A stretch of DNA of 48,978 nt from CAIKZY01 sp044374195 (GTDB taxonomy: Bacteria > Actinomycetota > Actinomycetes > S36-B12), in the NCBI GenBank assembly GCA_044374195.1, contig JBILOY010000017.1, positions 1 through 48,978 on the forward strand. The letters are read 5' to 3'. Below are positions 1-7,712 of this stretch, in pieces; within the stretch, counting starts at the first letter, position 1, and every line of letters begins with the position of its first letter. The translations under genes and the position numbers were made by a program. The notes below the pieces were generated by a model, which did no database searches, was not told the origin of the DNA, and was given only the letters and a program-made list of their open reading frames with translations.

Positions 1-52
1 TTCTCTCGGGCTCTCGATCGGAGTGTTAGACCTCGCGCCAGCCTCTCGCGGG

Positions 53-58
53 TAATCT
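53..58 (+). promoter_or_regulatory. -10 box of leaderless pdtaS
   Basis: TAATCT lies exactly six bases before the GTG at 65. This spacing puts the transcription start on the start codon, so the mRNA is probably leaderless. It also supports the GTG as the true start, since no Shine-Dalgarno is visible. Confidence 0.55.
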
Positions 59-64
59 CGGTCT

Positions 65-1480
65 GTGGCGATCCTCAATCGGCTGGCGGAAGAGCGCACC
101 GACCTCACTGAAGCCGACATCGATCGGCTGCAACTCATCGTGGCGGAGTGGTCACTGCTCGCGGATCTCGCCGGCAGTGATCTAGTTCTCTGGCTGCCCA
201 CCTGGAATGAGGGCGGACTCCTCGCCGTCGCTCAAGTGCGTGCCACCACTGCCCCGACCAGCATGCCGGATGACATCGTGGGCACCTTCATGGCTAAGGG
301 CCGTTCACCGCATCTGGATCAAGCTGCAGCCTTCGGACGTGTCGCTGGAGACGCGTATCCCGTGCACTTCCAGGGTGAGGTCATCGGCATAGTCGAGCGC
401 CACTCCTCTCCGACGAGGCGCGTGGCGGGGCCGCTCGAGGAGATCTACCTGCAGACCGCTGAAGATCTCTTCACGATGCTCGTCGCGGGAACCTTCCCGT
501 CGACGGAATTCGTTACCGGTGCCACCGGTTCGCCGCGCGTCGGTGACGGCCTCATCCGTCTCGACGATGCTGGACTCGTGCAGTTCGCGAGCCCCAATGC
601 GGTAAGCGCGATGAGCCGACTCGGTCTGGCGACCGAGCTCCTGGGGGCAGATCTGTGCGCACTGCTCATCAAGCTCTCGCACAAGCATGGCCCAGTCGAT
701 GAGGCGCTCTCTCAGGTCGCCAGTGGTCAGGTCGCGGGCAGCGCCGACGTTGATAACGGCACTGCGACCGTCATCGTGAGAGGCATTCCGATCCTCGATC
801 GCGAGATACGCCTAGGCGCCATCGTGCTGCTGCAGGATGCGACCGAGATTCGACGCCGTGAGCGCGCGCTGATGAGCAAGGACGCCACGATTCGAGAGAT
901 TCACCATCGGGTGAAGAACAACCTCCAGACGGTTGCAGCGCTTCTGCGTCTGCAGGGCCGCCGCGCCCAGAGCGAGGAGACTCGTGCAGCACTGGCTGAA
1001 GCACAGTTGCGAGTTGCTTCTATTGCCGTCGTTCACGAGAGCCTGTCGAAAGCCGGAAGTGATGATGTGCCTTTCGAGGAGGTCGTCGACCGTGTGATCT
1101 CGCTGGTGCGCGAACTCGCCCCGGCCTACGCGGTCGGGGGCGTTACAGCGGTCATTGAGCGCGAGGGGGAGTGCTCGGTCATGGCCGAAGAGCTCGTGAC
1201 TCCGCTGGCGATGGCTGTTTCGGAACTCCTACAGAACGCCGTAGAGCACGCACATGCCGCACGCATCCGCGTGGTGATCAGCGAAGGTGCCGGCCTGATC
1301 AGCATCGATGTCATTGACGATGGCACGGGATTACCAGAGGGCTTCACGATGTCATCTGCCGGCCTGGGCCTGCAGATCGTGGAATCCCTGGTGCAGAACG
1401 AGGCACGCGGACATTTCACCCTCCTGCCGAGCGAGGGGCAGGGGACATCAGCCCGAATTGAAGTTCGGGCAGGCAATTAG
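65..1480 (+). CDS. pdtaS: PdtaS-like sensor histidine kinase
   Basis: This is a 471-residue soluble sensor kinase that would phosphorylate a PdtaR-type (ANTAR, RNA-binding) response regulator. No such regulator gene is in the window. A GAF-like domain fills about residues 1-145 and a PAS-like domain about 160-265. A HisKA_2 box with the HHRVKNNLQT motif follows, with the phospho-acceptor at His280 or His281. The C-terminal HATPase has its N box near ELLQNAVEHA and a GLGLQIV G box. There is no transmembrane segment, so it acts in the cytosol. The next gene is whiB1 in convergent orientation, as in mycobacteria, which supports the family assignment. Confidence 0.88.
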   Translation: MAILNRLAEERTDLTEADIDRLQLIVAEWSLLADLAGSDLVLWLPTWNEGGLLAVAQVRATTAPTSMPDDIVGTFMAKGRSPHLDQAAAFGRVAGDAYPVHFQGEVIGIVERHSSPTRRVAGPLEEIYLQTAEDLFTMLVAGTFPSTEFVTGATGSPRVGDGLIRLDDAGLVQFASPNAVSAMSRLGLATELLGADLCALLIKLSHKHGPVDEALSQVASGQVAGSADVDNGTATVIVRGIPILDREIRLGAIVLLQDATEIRRRERALMSKDATIREIHHRVKNNLQTVAALLRLQGRRAQSEETRAALAEAQLRVASIAVVHESLSKAGSDDVPFEEVVDRVISLVRELAPAYAVGGVTAVIEREGECSVMAEELVTPLAMAVSELLQNAVEHAHAARIRVVISEGAGLISIDVIDDGTGLPEGFTMSSAGLGLQIVESLVQNEARGHFTLLPSEGQGTSARIEVRAGN

Positions 1481-1487
1481 GAAGTGA

Positions 1488-1742
1488 TCAGGCGTTGCTG
1501 CGAGCCCGCAGGCGCGCATTGCGGCGCTTGAGAGCGCGGCGCTCATCTTCGGAGAGACCGCCCCAGACGCCGGCATCCTGACCGGACTCCAGAGCCCAGC
1601 GCAGGCATTCGTCAACCACGCTACAGCGACGGCAGACAACCTTGGCTTCTTCGATCTGCACCAGCGCGGGGCCGGTATTGCCGATCGGGAAGAACAACTC
1701 CGGGTCTTCGTCACGGCAGGCACTCTCGTGGCGCCAGTCCAT
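1488..1742 (-). CDS. whiB1: WhiB1-type Fe-S transcription factor
   Basis: This is an 84-residue WhiB protein, the same length as mycobacterial WhiB1, which is an essential, nitric-oxide-sensitive [4Fe-4S] regulator that binds the primary sigma factor. Cys9, Cys37, Cys40 and Cys46 are the cluster ligands. The GVWGG turn and the basic C-terminus (RRALKRRNAR) are intact. I chose the ATG at 1742 because it gives the family N-terminus MDWRH and has GGAG upstream at good spacing; a longer reading to 1784 adds 14 residues that do not look like WhiB. It lies between pdtaS and a DAG-kinase-like gene, an order also known from mycobacteria. Confidence 0.93.
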   Translation of the reverse strand: MDWRHESACRDEDPELFFPIGNTGPALVQIEEAKVVCRRCSVVDECLRWALESGQDAGVWGGLSEDERRALKRRNARLRARSNA

Positions 1743-1948
1743 GCGGATCACTCCATTAGGCGAGGGCGTCGGGGTCACCGACACTCGTGATTGCTTTCAC
1801 GAGACTGGCACATCAAAGGGGGCGACCCAGGGGTCTCCCGGTCGTCCCCGGAGGAAGACAGCCAGCCCGATTCAGCAAAGGACCCTCTTAGGTTCGCAGA
1901 TGTTGCTGCTGTGAACAAGGGGAACCGCCGAAAAGTGAGCGGTTAACA

Positions 1949-1964
1949 TGTCAGGTTGGTCACA
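1949..1964. promoter_or_regulatory. CRP-like palindrome upstream of whiB1
   Basis: TGTCA-N6-TCACA matches nine of ten positions of the actinobacterial CRP/Cmr-type site TGTGA-N6-TCACA. It lies about 210 bases before the whiB1 start and just outside the 3' end of the DAG-kinase gene. Mycobacterial whiB1 is controlled by a cAMP receptor protein, so a role here is plausible, but the distance is long. The rest of the roughly 240-base whiB1 leader shows no other clear signal. Confidence 0.35.
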
Positions 1965-1982
1965 AGTGCCGCATTTGTCCGT

Positions 1983-2912
1983 TTACAGAACGGCGATTAC
2001 CCGAAGGGCTCCGGGGACGGACACGAACTCAGCCTCGGTTACCTCAGGTGTTGACTCGCCATCCACCTGCATGGGCATCGGCCGGCTGCAGGTGATGGTG
2101 AAGGCCTCTAGATCGTGACTGACCACGATGGATTCCTTCGTTGAACCGGCAGTCGAGCGAGCCAGCATGCGGCGAGCTGCCCGGGCGGCGGCGAATAAGC
2201 CCAGGTCGCGTAGTGCGAAAACATCCAAGCCGGTATCGAAGGAGGCCTGAGGGCACGGATCAATCGGCCAGGAGCCGAAGTAGGTCCACGGAGCCGTGTT
2301 CTGGACGACCACCGCAAAGACGCCTTCATTGACTCCCTTCGCTGAGGTCAATGTCAGGGCTGGATTCTTTCGATCCGTTCGAGCGAAGTACTGGCGCAAG
2401 AAAGTCGTGAGATACCGGGTCGGGGATGCAGTGCGGCCGGCGCTGCGCTGCTCCTCCATCGCGGTGATGATCTCGGCATCGAGGCCCACACCGGCGTTGC
2501 TGGTGAACCAGCGACCATTGACCCGACCGAGCCCGATGGTGCGGGTGTGCTGGCTCCGGATGGCTTCCATGATCTCGCCGGTCGCCTCAACTGCATCGAC
2601 GGGAATGCCGAGTGCCCGAGCGAAGACATTGCCGCTTCCGCCGGGCACGGTAGCGAGGATCGGGACGTTGTCGCCGACACCCTCCTCGAGCATTCCGTTC
2701 ACGACTTCATTCACGACGCCATCGCCACCGAGTGTGATGACGATGTCGAGGCCTTGCGCGCGCGCTGCGCGACCGAGCTCGAAGCCGTGACCTCGATGGG
2801 TGGTCATCGTGACCTGGAGATCGAGCTCGTGCGAGAGCGCATTGACGATGACGTCTGTCACGCGTGCCGAGGTCGTGGTCGCGCGGGGATTGACCACCAG
2901 GAGCCCGCGCAT
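1983..2912 (-). CDS. Diacylglycerol kinase-family lipid kinase
   Basis: This 309-residue protein has the DAGK/YegS catalytic fold. It starts with LLVVNPRAT, carries the nucleotide-binding GGDGVVNEVV near residues 62-72, and has a PGGSGN motif further on. The family phosphorylates diacylglycerol, sphingoid bases or related lipids at the inner membrane face; the substrate here is unknown. I chose the ATG at 2912, which gives MRGLLVVNP as in mycobacterial homologues and has TATGGT seven bases upstream. An ATG at 2924 or TTG at 2930 is also possible. The gene next to whiB1 in mycobacteria is of the same family. Confidence 0.82.
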   Translation of the reverse strand: MRGLLVVNPRATTTSARVTDVIVNALSHELDLQVTMTTHRGHGFELGRAARAQGLDIVITLGGDGVVNEVVNGMLEEGVGDNVPILATVPGGSGNVFARALGIPVDAVEATGEIMEAIRSQHTRTIGLGRVNGRWFTSNAGVGLDAEIITAMEEQRSAGRTASPTRYLTTFLRQYFARTDRKNPALTLTSAKGVNEGVFAVVVQNTAPWTYFGSWPIDPCPQASFDTGLDVFALRDLGLFAAARAARRMLARSTAGSTKESIVVSHDLEAFTITCSRPMPMQVDGESTPEVTEAEFVSVPGALRVIAVL

Positions 2913-2944
2913 GCTCCCCACCATAACCAATGCAGTCAGCCGTT

Positions 2945-2950
2945 TAGGCT
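2945..2950 (+). promoter_or_regulatory. -10 box of leaderless membrane-protein gene
   Basis: TAGGCT sits six bases before the ATG at 2957, the spacing seen at many starts in this window. It faces away from the divergent lipid-kinase gene, whose own candidate -10 (TATGGT on the minus strand) is at 2920-2925. Confidence 0.5.
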
Positions 2951-2956
2951 GGTGGC

Positions 2957-3370
2957 ATGTCCCGCCCGACTCTCTCCTTCGCCGTAATCGCCGCCATCGC
3001 GGCGATCGAGGGACTCGGCCTCATCGCCTATGCGATCTTCGACATCATCGAGGCCGTGCGCGTGGGCATCACCGGCCCGGCCGAGGTCTCCAACCCCGCG
3101 GCGCTGGTGCTGCTCATCGTCATTTACCTGGTGTTCGGCGTGGGCCTTCTGCTCGTGGCCCGCGCCTGGTGGCAGATGCGCACCTGGCAAAGAGGTGCCT
3201 TCATCTTGACCCAGGTGATCGCGCTCCTCGTGTTCTTCGATCTCACGCGTGCCGAGGAGCCCCTGCCGCGCACGGTCGGTTTCGTCATCTTGCTGTTGTC
3301 CATCGCCGGAATCCTCCTCGTGTTCACCCCGAAGGTGATGCGGGTGTTCGCCGAGGCCCAGCGCAATTAG
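2957..3370 (+). CDS. Four-helix membrane protein, unknown function
   Basis: This 137-residue protein has four hydrophobic helices, at about residues 7-28, 46-67, 80-96 and 103-123, with short loops and a polar C-terminus. It resembles small actinobacterial integral membrane proteins of unknown role, and I recognise no catalytic motif. It is probably transcribed without a leader. Its TAG stop shares bases with the TAA stop of convergent sigF (TTAG at 3367-3370), leaving no room for an intergenic terminator. Confidence 0.72.
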   Translation: MSRPTLSFAVIAAIAAIEGLGLIAYAIFDIIEAVRVGITGPAEVSNPAALVLLIVIYLVFGVGLLLVARAWWQMRTWQRGAFILTQVIALLVFFDLTRAEEPLPRTVGFVILLLSIAGILLVFTPKVMRVFAEAQRN

Positions 3371-4161
3371 TCGGCGGTAAGGCCCTCGCGCAGCTCGCCA
3401 AGGGCGCGAGCCAGAAGCCGCGACACATGCATCTGGGAGATGCCCACCTGCTCGGCGATCTCGCTCTGGCTCATGTTCTTGAAAAAGCGCATCATGATGA
3501 TCTGTCGCTCGCGCTCGGGCAGCTTGTCGAGCAACGGTCGAAGCGACTCCCGGTACTCGACCTCTTCCATGCCAGGGTCTTCGAAACCCAAGGTGGAGGC
3601 CACGCCGCTGTGGTCATCGTCTCCCTCGTCGTCGAGTGACCTGGCATTGAAGGCAGCCTGGGCCTCGAGCACTTCGAGTACGTCCTCAGGCGCAATACCG
3701 ACGCGATCGGCGATCTCGCGCACCGTTGGTGAGCGGTGCAGCTCGCCGGTGAGATCCTCGCTCGCGGTGTAGATCGGGCCGCGCAATTCCTGCAGCCTGC
3801 GGGGGAGTCGAATGGTCGTCGTGCGATCACGGAAGTGACGCTTGATCTCGCCGACGATCGTCGGAGTCGCGAAGGTACTGAACTCCAGCCCCCGCTCGAT
3901 CTCGAAGCGATCAATGGCGCTGATCAGGCCGATCGTGCCGACCTGCACCAGGTCGTCATAGTTCTCGCCACGATCGCGGTACCGGCGAGCGATGTGATGC
4001 ACGAGCGGAAGGTGCATAGTGATGAGTTCCTCGCGCGCCGCGGCAAAAGGTGCCGAGCCCTCCGTGGAGGCGGCCATGAGTTCAAGTAGTTCGCGCTCAC
4101 GCACACGCTGCTCATCACCCCACCTCTCGTCACCGGGTGGGCTGGTATCGGGGGAGGTCAC
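3367..4161 (-). CDS. sigF: SigF/SigB-family stress sigma factor
   Basis: This 264-residue sigma-70 factor has regions 2, 3 and 4. Region 2 carries DDLVQVGTIGLISAIDRF and FSTFATPTIVGEIKRHFRD. Region 3 is near HRSPTVREIADRVGI, and region 4 has the helix-turn-helix MSQSEIAEQVGISQMHVSR. This is the SigB/SigF group, which drives general stress or developmental genes and is held by an anti-sigma factor. The GTG start overlaps the stop of the upstream anti-sigma gene by four bases (GTGA), so the pair is translationally coupled. An acidic insert DDEGDDDH lies between regions 3 and 4. Confidence 0.92.
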   Translation of the reverse strand: MTSPDTSPPGDERWGDEQRVRERELLELMAASTEGSAPFAAAREELITMHLPLVHHIARRYRDRGENYDDLVQVGTIGLISAIDRFEIERGLEFSTFATPTIVGEIKRHFRDRTTTIRLPRRLQELRGPIYTASEDLTGELHRSPTVREIADRVGIAPEDVLEVLEAQAAFNARSLDDEGDDDHSGVASTLGFEDPGMEEVEYRESLRPLLDKLPERERQIIMMRFFKNMSQSEIAEQVGISQMHVSRLLARALGELREGLTAD

Positions 4162-4538
4162 GGGCTGACCGGCTCGTGACGCTTGACGTGCAGGGTGAGG
4201 CAGACCTCGCCGGAATCGACCGATGCAGTGACGTCATCTACGAGTGCGGTGAGAACTGTCCAGCCGAAGGTATTGGTAGCGGGCACTGCACCGCTTGCAG
4301 TCATGCCGCGCACCTCGATGCGCAGTGAGCCGAGTGCCTCGACGAACACGCAACGCATCTCGCTGCCAACAACAGCATCGAGGACGATCTGGGCGGCCGC
4401 CTCATCGACGGCGAGACGAAGATCCTCGAGCTGATCGATGGGCAGGTCAGCCCGAACAGCCATCGCCGCGGCCATGGTGCGGGCCAGCGAGACGTACTGG
4501 GTCTGGGCGGGAAAGCTCACGGTCACGGCGTTGGTCAT
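4158..4538 (-). CDS. rsbW: Anti-sigma factor, RsbW/UsfX type
   Basis: This 126-residue protein precedes and overlaps sigF and should sequester it. It has a GHKL-like N-box segment DLRLAVDEAAAQIV, close to mycobacterial UsfX, where the usual catalytic Asn of RsbW kinases is absent. It may therefore inhibit without an active kinase site. The ATG at 4538 follows AAGGAGTGAC, a strong ribosome-binding site; a longer open frame to 4631 is not needed. No anti-anti-sigma gene is present in the window, so the release partner must be elsewhere. Confidence 0.82.
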   Translation of the reverse strand: MTNAVTVSFPAQTQYVSLARTMAAAMAVRADLPIDQLEDLRLAVDEAAAQIVLDAVVGSEMRCVFVEALGSLRIEVRGMTASGAVPATNTFGWTVLTALVDDVTASVDSGEVCLTLHVKRHEPVSP

Positions 4539-4555
4539 GTCACTCCTTCTCGGGC

Positions 4556-5050
4556 TCAAGTATCCAGGCTGTTCGAGCCCAAGCGGGCCAGGTTCGCCAG
4601 TGCGTCTCCGTGCACGCGGTACGGCACCCACTCGGTCAGCCCTTCAGCCCCAAGTGCGGCATAGAAGTCGCGACTGGGCGTGTTCCAGTCGAGCACGCTC
4701 CAGTCGAGCCGGCCGTAGCCCTGCTCGACGCATACCTGCGCCAATCGAATGAGTAGCGCCTTGCCGCAGCCCTGGCCACGGAAGGCCGGGCGAACGTAGA
4801 GATCCTCGAGATAGATGCCATGACGCCCGAGCCAGGTGGAGTAGTTCAGGAAGTAGAACGCGTACGCCACGACCTCGCCGGAGACCTCGACCACCAGGGC
4901 ATGTACTCGCGGACTCTCGCCGAACAAGTCGCGAGTGAAGTCAGCCTCAGTAGCAATTGCCTGCTCGGGTGCGTTCTCGTACTCAGCCAGTTCAAGCACC
5001 ATCGCGATCAACGCGGGAACGTCGCGGGGCTCAGCCGATCGGATGCTCAT
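4556..5050 (-). CDS. GNAT N-acetyltransferase
   Basis: This 164-residue acetyltransferase has the acetyl-CoA loop RGQGCGKALL after the strand YLEDLYVRPA, at about residues 80-103. The pattern resembles the spermidine/spermine and thialysine acetyltransferase branch (SSAT-like), so a small amine substrate is possible but unproven. It lies 17 bases upstream of the anti-sigma gene in the same direction and could be co-transcribed with the rsbW-sigF pair. AATACT six bases before its ATG is a weak leaderless -10. Confidence 0.83.
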   Translation of the reverse strand: MSIRSAEPRDVPALIAMVLELAEYENAPEQAIATEADFTRDLFGESPRVHALVVEVSGEVVAYAFYFLNYSTWLGRHGIYLEDLYVRPAFRGQGCGKALLIRLAQVCVEQGYGRLDWSVLDWNTPSRDFYAALGAEGLTEWVPYRVHGDALANLARLGSNSLDT

Positions 5051-5137
5051 GCCCTAAGTATTCGCTCCCGGGCAGAAGGTTCGTCGGAGGCCTCGGCAAA
5101 GCGCCCACGCAACACCACATTCGGAGAGGATGTCCCC

Positions 5138-5893
5138 GTGACGAATATCGACTGGCTCATTGCCATTGTGCTGGCTGCAAGCTTGGCCGCGGCTCACCTC
5201 TCGGCCTCGAAGGTTGCCGGCCTGAAAGAGCGCACCCAGGACACCCTCGCCTCGCTCGGCGGCGGAGTCGCGGTGGCCTATGTCTTCGTCCACCTCATGC
5301 CCGAACTCGCGACCGGTGGCAAAGAGCTCTCGGACGCCAACGTTGTGCCATTCGCGCCGACACCCGTTGCTGAGGCCTTGCTCTTCTTGGTCGCGCTTGT
5401 GGGTCTAGTGCTCTTCTTCGTACTCGATGTGCGAGCCGAGGAAGGGCGAGTGTCATCGGTCAGCGCTTATCGCATTCATCTGATCTCGTTCGCGCTCATC
5501 AGTGGCCTCTATGCCTACACGATGCCGTCACTCGTCTCGACCGGGTGGGACTACGCGGTTCTTCTCACGACCGTGCTCTTCGCGCACATCCTTCTCGCTG
5601 ATCGAGCCCTTGCCCGGGCTCATCCGCATCAGTTCAAGTACGAGACGCGCTGGGTGGGCATTGCGGCAATCGTCATCGGAATGGCTGCGGCGTACTTCCT
5701 GCCACCGGCATCTGATCTGGTGCTTGCTGTAGCCACCGCATTCCTCGGCGGCGGGCTGCTGATGACTACATTCCGCGAGGAACTGCCATCAGCCTCGCGG
5801 GCACGGCTGCCGTGGTTCCTGCTCGGAACTGCAGGCATGACTGGCCTACTGCTCGTGGCACTTGCCATCAGTAGCCGTTCCCTCGAGCTGTGA
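5138..5893 (+). CDS. Multi-pass membrane protein, ZIP-like motif
   Basis: This 251-residue protein has about eight hydrophobic helices. The second helix contains GGGVAVAYVFVHLMPEL, where HLMPE recalls the metal-site helix of ZIP transporters, but the remaining His-rich signature is not evident, so transport is only a guess. I chose the GTG at 5138 because GGAGAGGA lies seven bases upstream. The open frame continues to 4820 but that part overlaps the acetyltransferase on the other strand. Confidence 0.68.
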   Translation: MTNIDWLIAIVLAASLAAAHLSASKVAGLKERTQDTLASLGGGVAVAYVFVHLMPELATGGKELSDANVVPFAPTPVAEALLFLVALVGLVLFFVLDVRAEEGRVSSVSAYRIHLISFALISGLYAYTMPSLVSTGWDYAVLLTTVLFAHILLADRALARAHPHQFKYETRWVGIAAIVIGMAAAYFLPPASDLVLAVATAFLGGGLLMTTFREELPSASRARLPWFLLGTAGMTGLLLVALAISSRSLEL

Positions 5894-5948
5894 CACGTGA
5901 CCACGTGTTCTTGAACGTTCTGCCCGAAAATTTCTCACCTATGTCTGT

Positions 5949-5954
5949 TAACTT
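5949..5954 (+). promoter_or_regulatory. -10 box of leaderless secreted-protein gene
   Basis: TAACTT lies six bases before the ATG at 5961, the same geometry as the other leaderless starts here. Confidence 0.45.
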
Positions 5955-5960
5955 CCCTCC

Positions 5961-6824
5961 ATGAGAATCCGTCATTTGCGAACTCCCCTCACCTTTCTGG
6001 CCGCCTTCGTCCTCATCGCGAGCGGTTCAACCGTCGCGAACGCCGCTCCGGACCCTCTGCGTGGTGGCGGTAAGGCAATTGTGCGTATCGATGCACTAAA
6101 AATTAACGTAGAAAAAGTGGGCAAAAACCAGTACAGGATTACGCTGCCAACGTCCGCCAAGGGCCAGTGGTTGGGAACCCGTCAGAAGACGCTCGTGATC
6201 GGTGAACTGACCGCCCGAGATCTTGTTGAGGGATGGTCAGCCCTTGGACACAAGCGGGACAGCAAGGTTGCGACAACCATTAAGTGGAAGCCCGCTGGTG
6301 GCAAAGTTCAATTCATCCCCGCGCAGATTTCCCAAGCCAAGAAGCTTGCAGATGGGCGAACAACTTTTGACGTGACGTCTGTCTCTGCGATTCCGTCACA
6401 ACTCACGAATGCGAGCCTCAACCTTGCGCGAGCATCAGGCCCTGATTTACGCTCCTATCCAATAAAATACTCATACTCGTTCACTAGTGACCTCTACATT
6501 AGTTCTACGATTCAGGGAGACCCAGGGCCCGCCAACGAAGCCTTGGCGAGCAAAAAGACCGGCACTTGCTACTCGGTTTCACTCACTGGGAACGGCCAAA
6601 CCAAGAATTTCAACCTTTCGTGTAATGGAACGTCCGTTTCTGGCACATTGAAACTCAATTATGCGACAACCGTAAGCCAAGGTTCCGTGTATTTCAGTGG
6701 CACTCTCGGCGTCAACGGCCAAACCATGAATTACAGTGTCGCAGTTGCTACATGGACGCCTACATCGACGGATGGAGGCGCGTGTTCCGGCGTTGATAAT
6801 TCCTGCCCCCCCAATATTAATTGA
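5961..6824 (+). CDS. Secreted protein of unknown function
   Basis: This 287-residue protein opens with a signal peptide: Arg-rich start, hydrophobic core LTFLAAFVLIASG, and a likely cut after VANA at about residue 29. The mature part is rich in Ser, Thr, Asn and Lys and looks mostly beta-stranded. It has Cys residues near its middle and end (GTCYSV, LSCNGT, GACSG, NSCPP), possibly paired outside the cell. I recognise no family. Codons are visibly more A/T-rich (AAA, AAT, ATT, TTA) than in the neighbours, which suggests recent transfer or relaxed codon use. It stands alone between a membrane protein and a small ORF. Confidence 0.72.
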   Translation: MRIRHLRTPLTFLAAFVLIASGSTVANAAPDPLRGGGKAIVRIDALKINVEKVGKNQYRITLPTSAKGQWLGTRQKTLVIGELTARDLVEGWSALGHKRDSKVATTIKWKPAGGKVQFIPAQISQAKKLADGRTTFDVTSVSAIPSQLTNASLNLARASGPDLRSYPIKYSYSFTSDLYISSTIQGDPGPANEALASKKTGTCYSVSLTGNGQTKNFNLSCNGTSVSGTLKLNYATTVSQGSVYFSGTLGVNGQTMNYSVAVATWTPTSTDGGACSGVDNSCPPNIN

Positions 6825-6888
6825 GTAACGAAGACATGGGAGTCAGGGAACACCCCTTGTCACTTTCTCGGGCACAGAATGACTCACC

Positions 6889-6894
6889 TAGCCT
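6889..6894 (+). promoter_or_regulatory. -10 box of leaderless small ORF
   Basis: TAGCCT followed by TCAACC and ATG reproduces the six-base leaderless spacing. It supports the idea that the small ORF at 6901 is, or was, a real gene. Confidence 0.45.
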
Positions 6895-6900
6895 TCAACC

Positions 6901-7089
6901 ATGACGAACAACATTGACGGCATTGACCGCACCGACCACCGAAACACCATCACCGTGGACGCCTTCGACATTCAGTCAGCCCTCGGCCTCATCGACGGGG
7001 TTCTCGCCACCGCTCCTTTAACCGTGGAACACAGGGATGATCTGGGAAGACATGGCAACAGCGCGTGCGTTGATGAACGAAGTGCATAG
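6901..7089 (+). CDS. Small ORF, possibly frameshifted
   Basis: The frame encodes 62 residues with an amphipathic stretch FDIQSALGLIDGVLATAPL and then a tail with AGG and AGA codons that are rare here. Reading one base further in, from about 7037, the sequence continues as MIWEDMATARALMNEV and on to a TAA at 7154. Removing one base near the GGGAAGA at 7044-7050 would join both parts into a protein of about 84 residues. It may be a real 62-residue protein, a pseudogene, or a sequencing error. No family is recognised. A leaderless -10 precedes it and a strong hairpin follows at 7103. Confidence 0.45.
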   Translation: MTNNIDGIDRTDHRNTITVDAFDIQSALGLIDGVLATAPLTVEHRDDLGRHGNSACVDERSA

Positions 7090-7102
7090 CTCGGGGACTG
7101 AC

Positions 7103-7134
7103 AAGGCCCCCGCCGATAACTCGGCAGGGGCCTT
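7103..7134 (+). terminator. Strong intergenic hairpin
   Basis: A 14-bp stem with one mismatch (AAGGCCCCCGCCGA against TCGGCAGGGGCCTT) closes on a TAAC loop just after the 7089 stop. There is no U tract, which is usual for actinobacterial terminators. It could serve the small ORF on the plus strand and sodN on the minus strand. Confidence 0.65.
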
Positions 7135-7217
7135 GCAGATTGCCAGTGGGGACTAAAGGTGGGGACTACGCGTATGTCATGCGTTGATTGCCTCTAGAAG
7201 TTCCCCTTTTTCAGCAG

Positions 7218-7619
7218 TTACGCCTTCTTGGTCTCCCAGAAGATCGCGGCGATCTCGTCGATCTTGGCGAGCAGCGCATCGGCAACTGCAACGTCGGTGG
7301 TCGACTTGGTGCCGCCGGCACCGGCCAGCTTGGTGGCGTCGTTGAAGAGGGTGTTCAGGTTCGGGTACTTCTCGAAGTGGGGTGCCTTGAAGTAGTCGGT
7401 CCAAAGAACCCAGAGGTGCTCCTTGACCATGCTCGAACGAACTTCCTTGATCGCAATGGCGCGACCCTTGAACTCAGCGTCGGAGGAGTCGTTGAACTTG
7501 ACCATGCAGGCCTTGACTGACTCGGCCTCGAGGCGAGCCTGAGCGGGGTCGTACACGCCGCAGGGCAGATCGCAGTGAGCGTAGGCAGTGGTGCGGGGGG
7601 TGAAGATGCGGGACAGCAT
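7218..7619 (-). CDS. sodN: Nickel superoxide dismutase precursor
   Basis: This 133-residue protein carries the nickel hook HCDLPCGVYDP at residues 15-25, so His15, Cys16 and Cys20 become His1, Cys2 and Cys6 after cleavage. It dismutates superoxide using nickel bound at the freed N-terminus. The first 14 residues form a propeptide that must be removed by a dedicated protease, and the divergent neighbour at 7713 fits that job. The ATG at 7619 has GAAAGGG upstream; the open frame extends to 7703 but would add an unlikely leader. The rest is the helical bundle typical of the family. Confidence 0.95.
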   Translation of the reverse strand: MLSRIFTPRTTAYAHCDLPCGVYDPAQARLEAESVKACMVKFNDSSDAEFKGRAIAIKEVRSSMVKEHLWVLWTDYFKAPHFEKYPNLNTLFNDATKLAGAGGTKSTTDVAVADALLAKIDEIAAIFWETKKA

Positions 7620-7712
7620 GTGAACCCTTTCGGTTGGCGGAACAGCCCCGGGATGCCCCGTATGGCTATGGGGGGAGCCTACCCTCGCCCCCCGAGGAGG
7701 CAAGATGGGCTT

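Noticed and set aside
4820..5137. N-terminal extension of the 5138 membrane protein
   Set aside because: It overlaps the acetyltransferase gene on the other strand and lacks an RBS, while the GTG at 5138 has a good one.
7177..7404. 75-codon minus-strand frame overlapping the sodN 3' end
   Set aside because: Different frame from sodN, without RBS or family resemblance.
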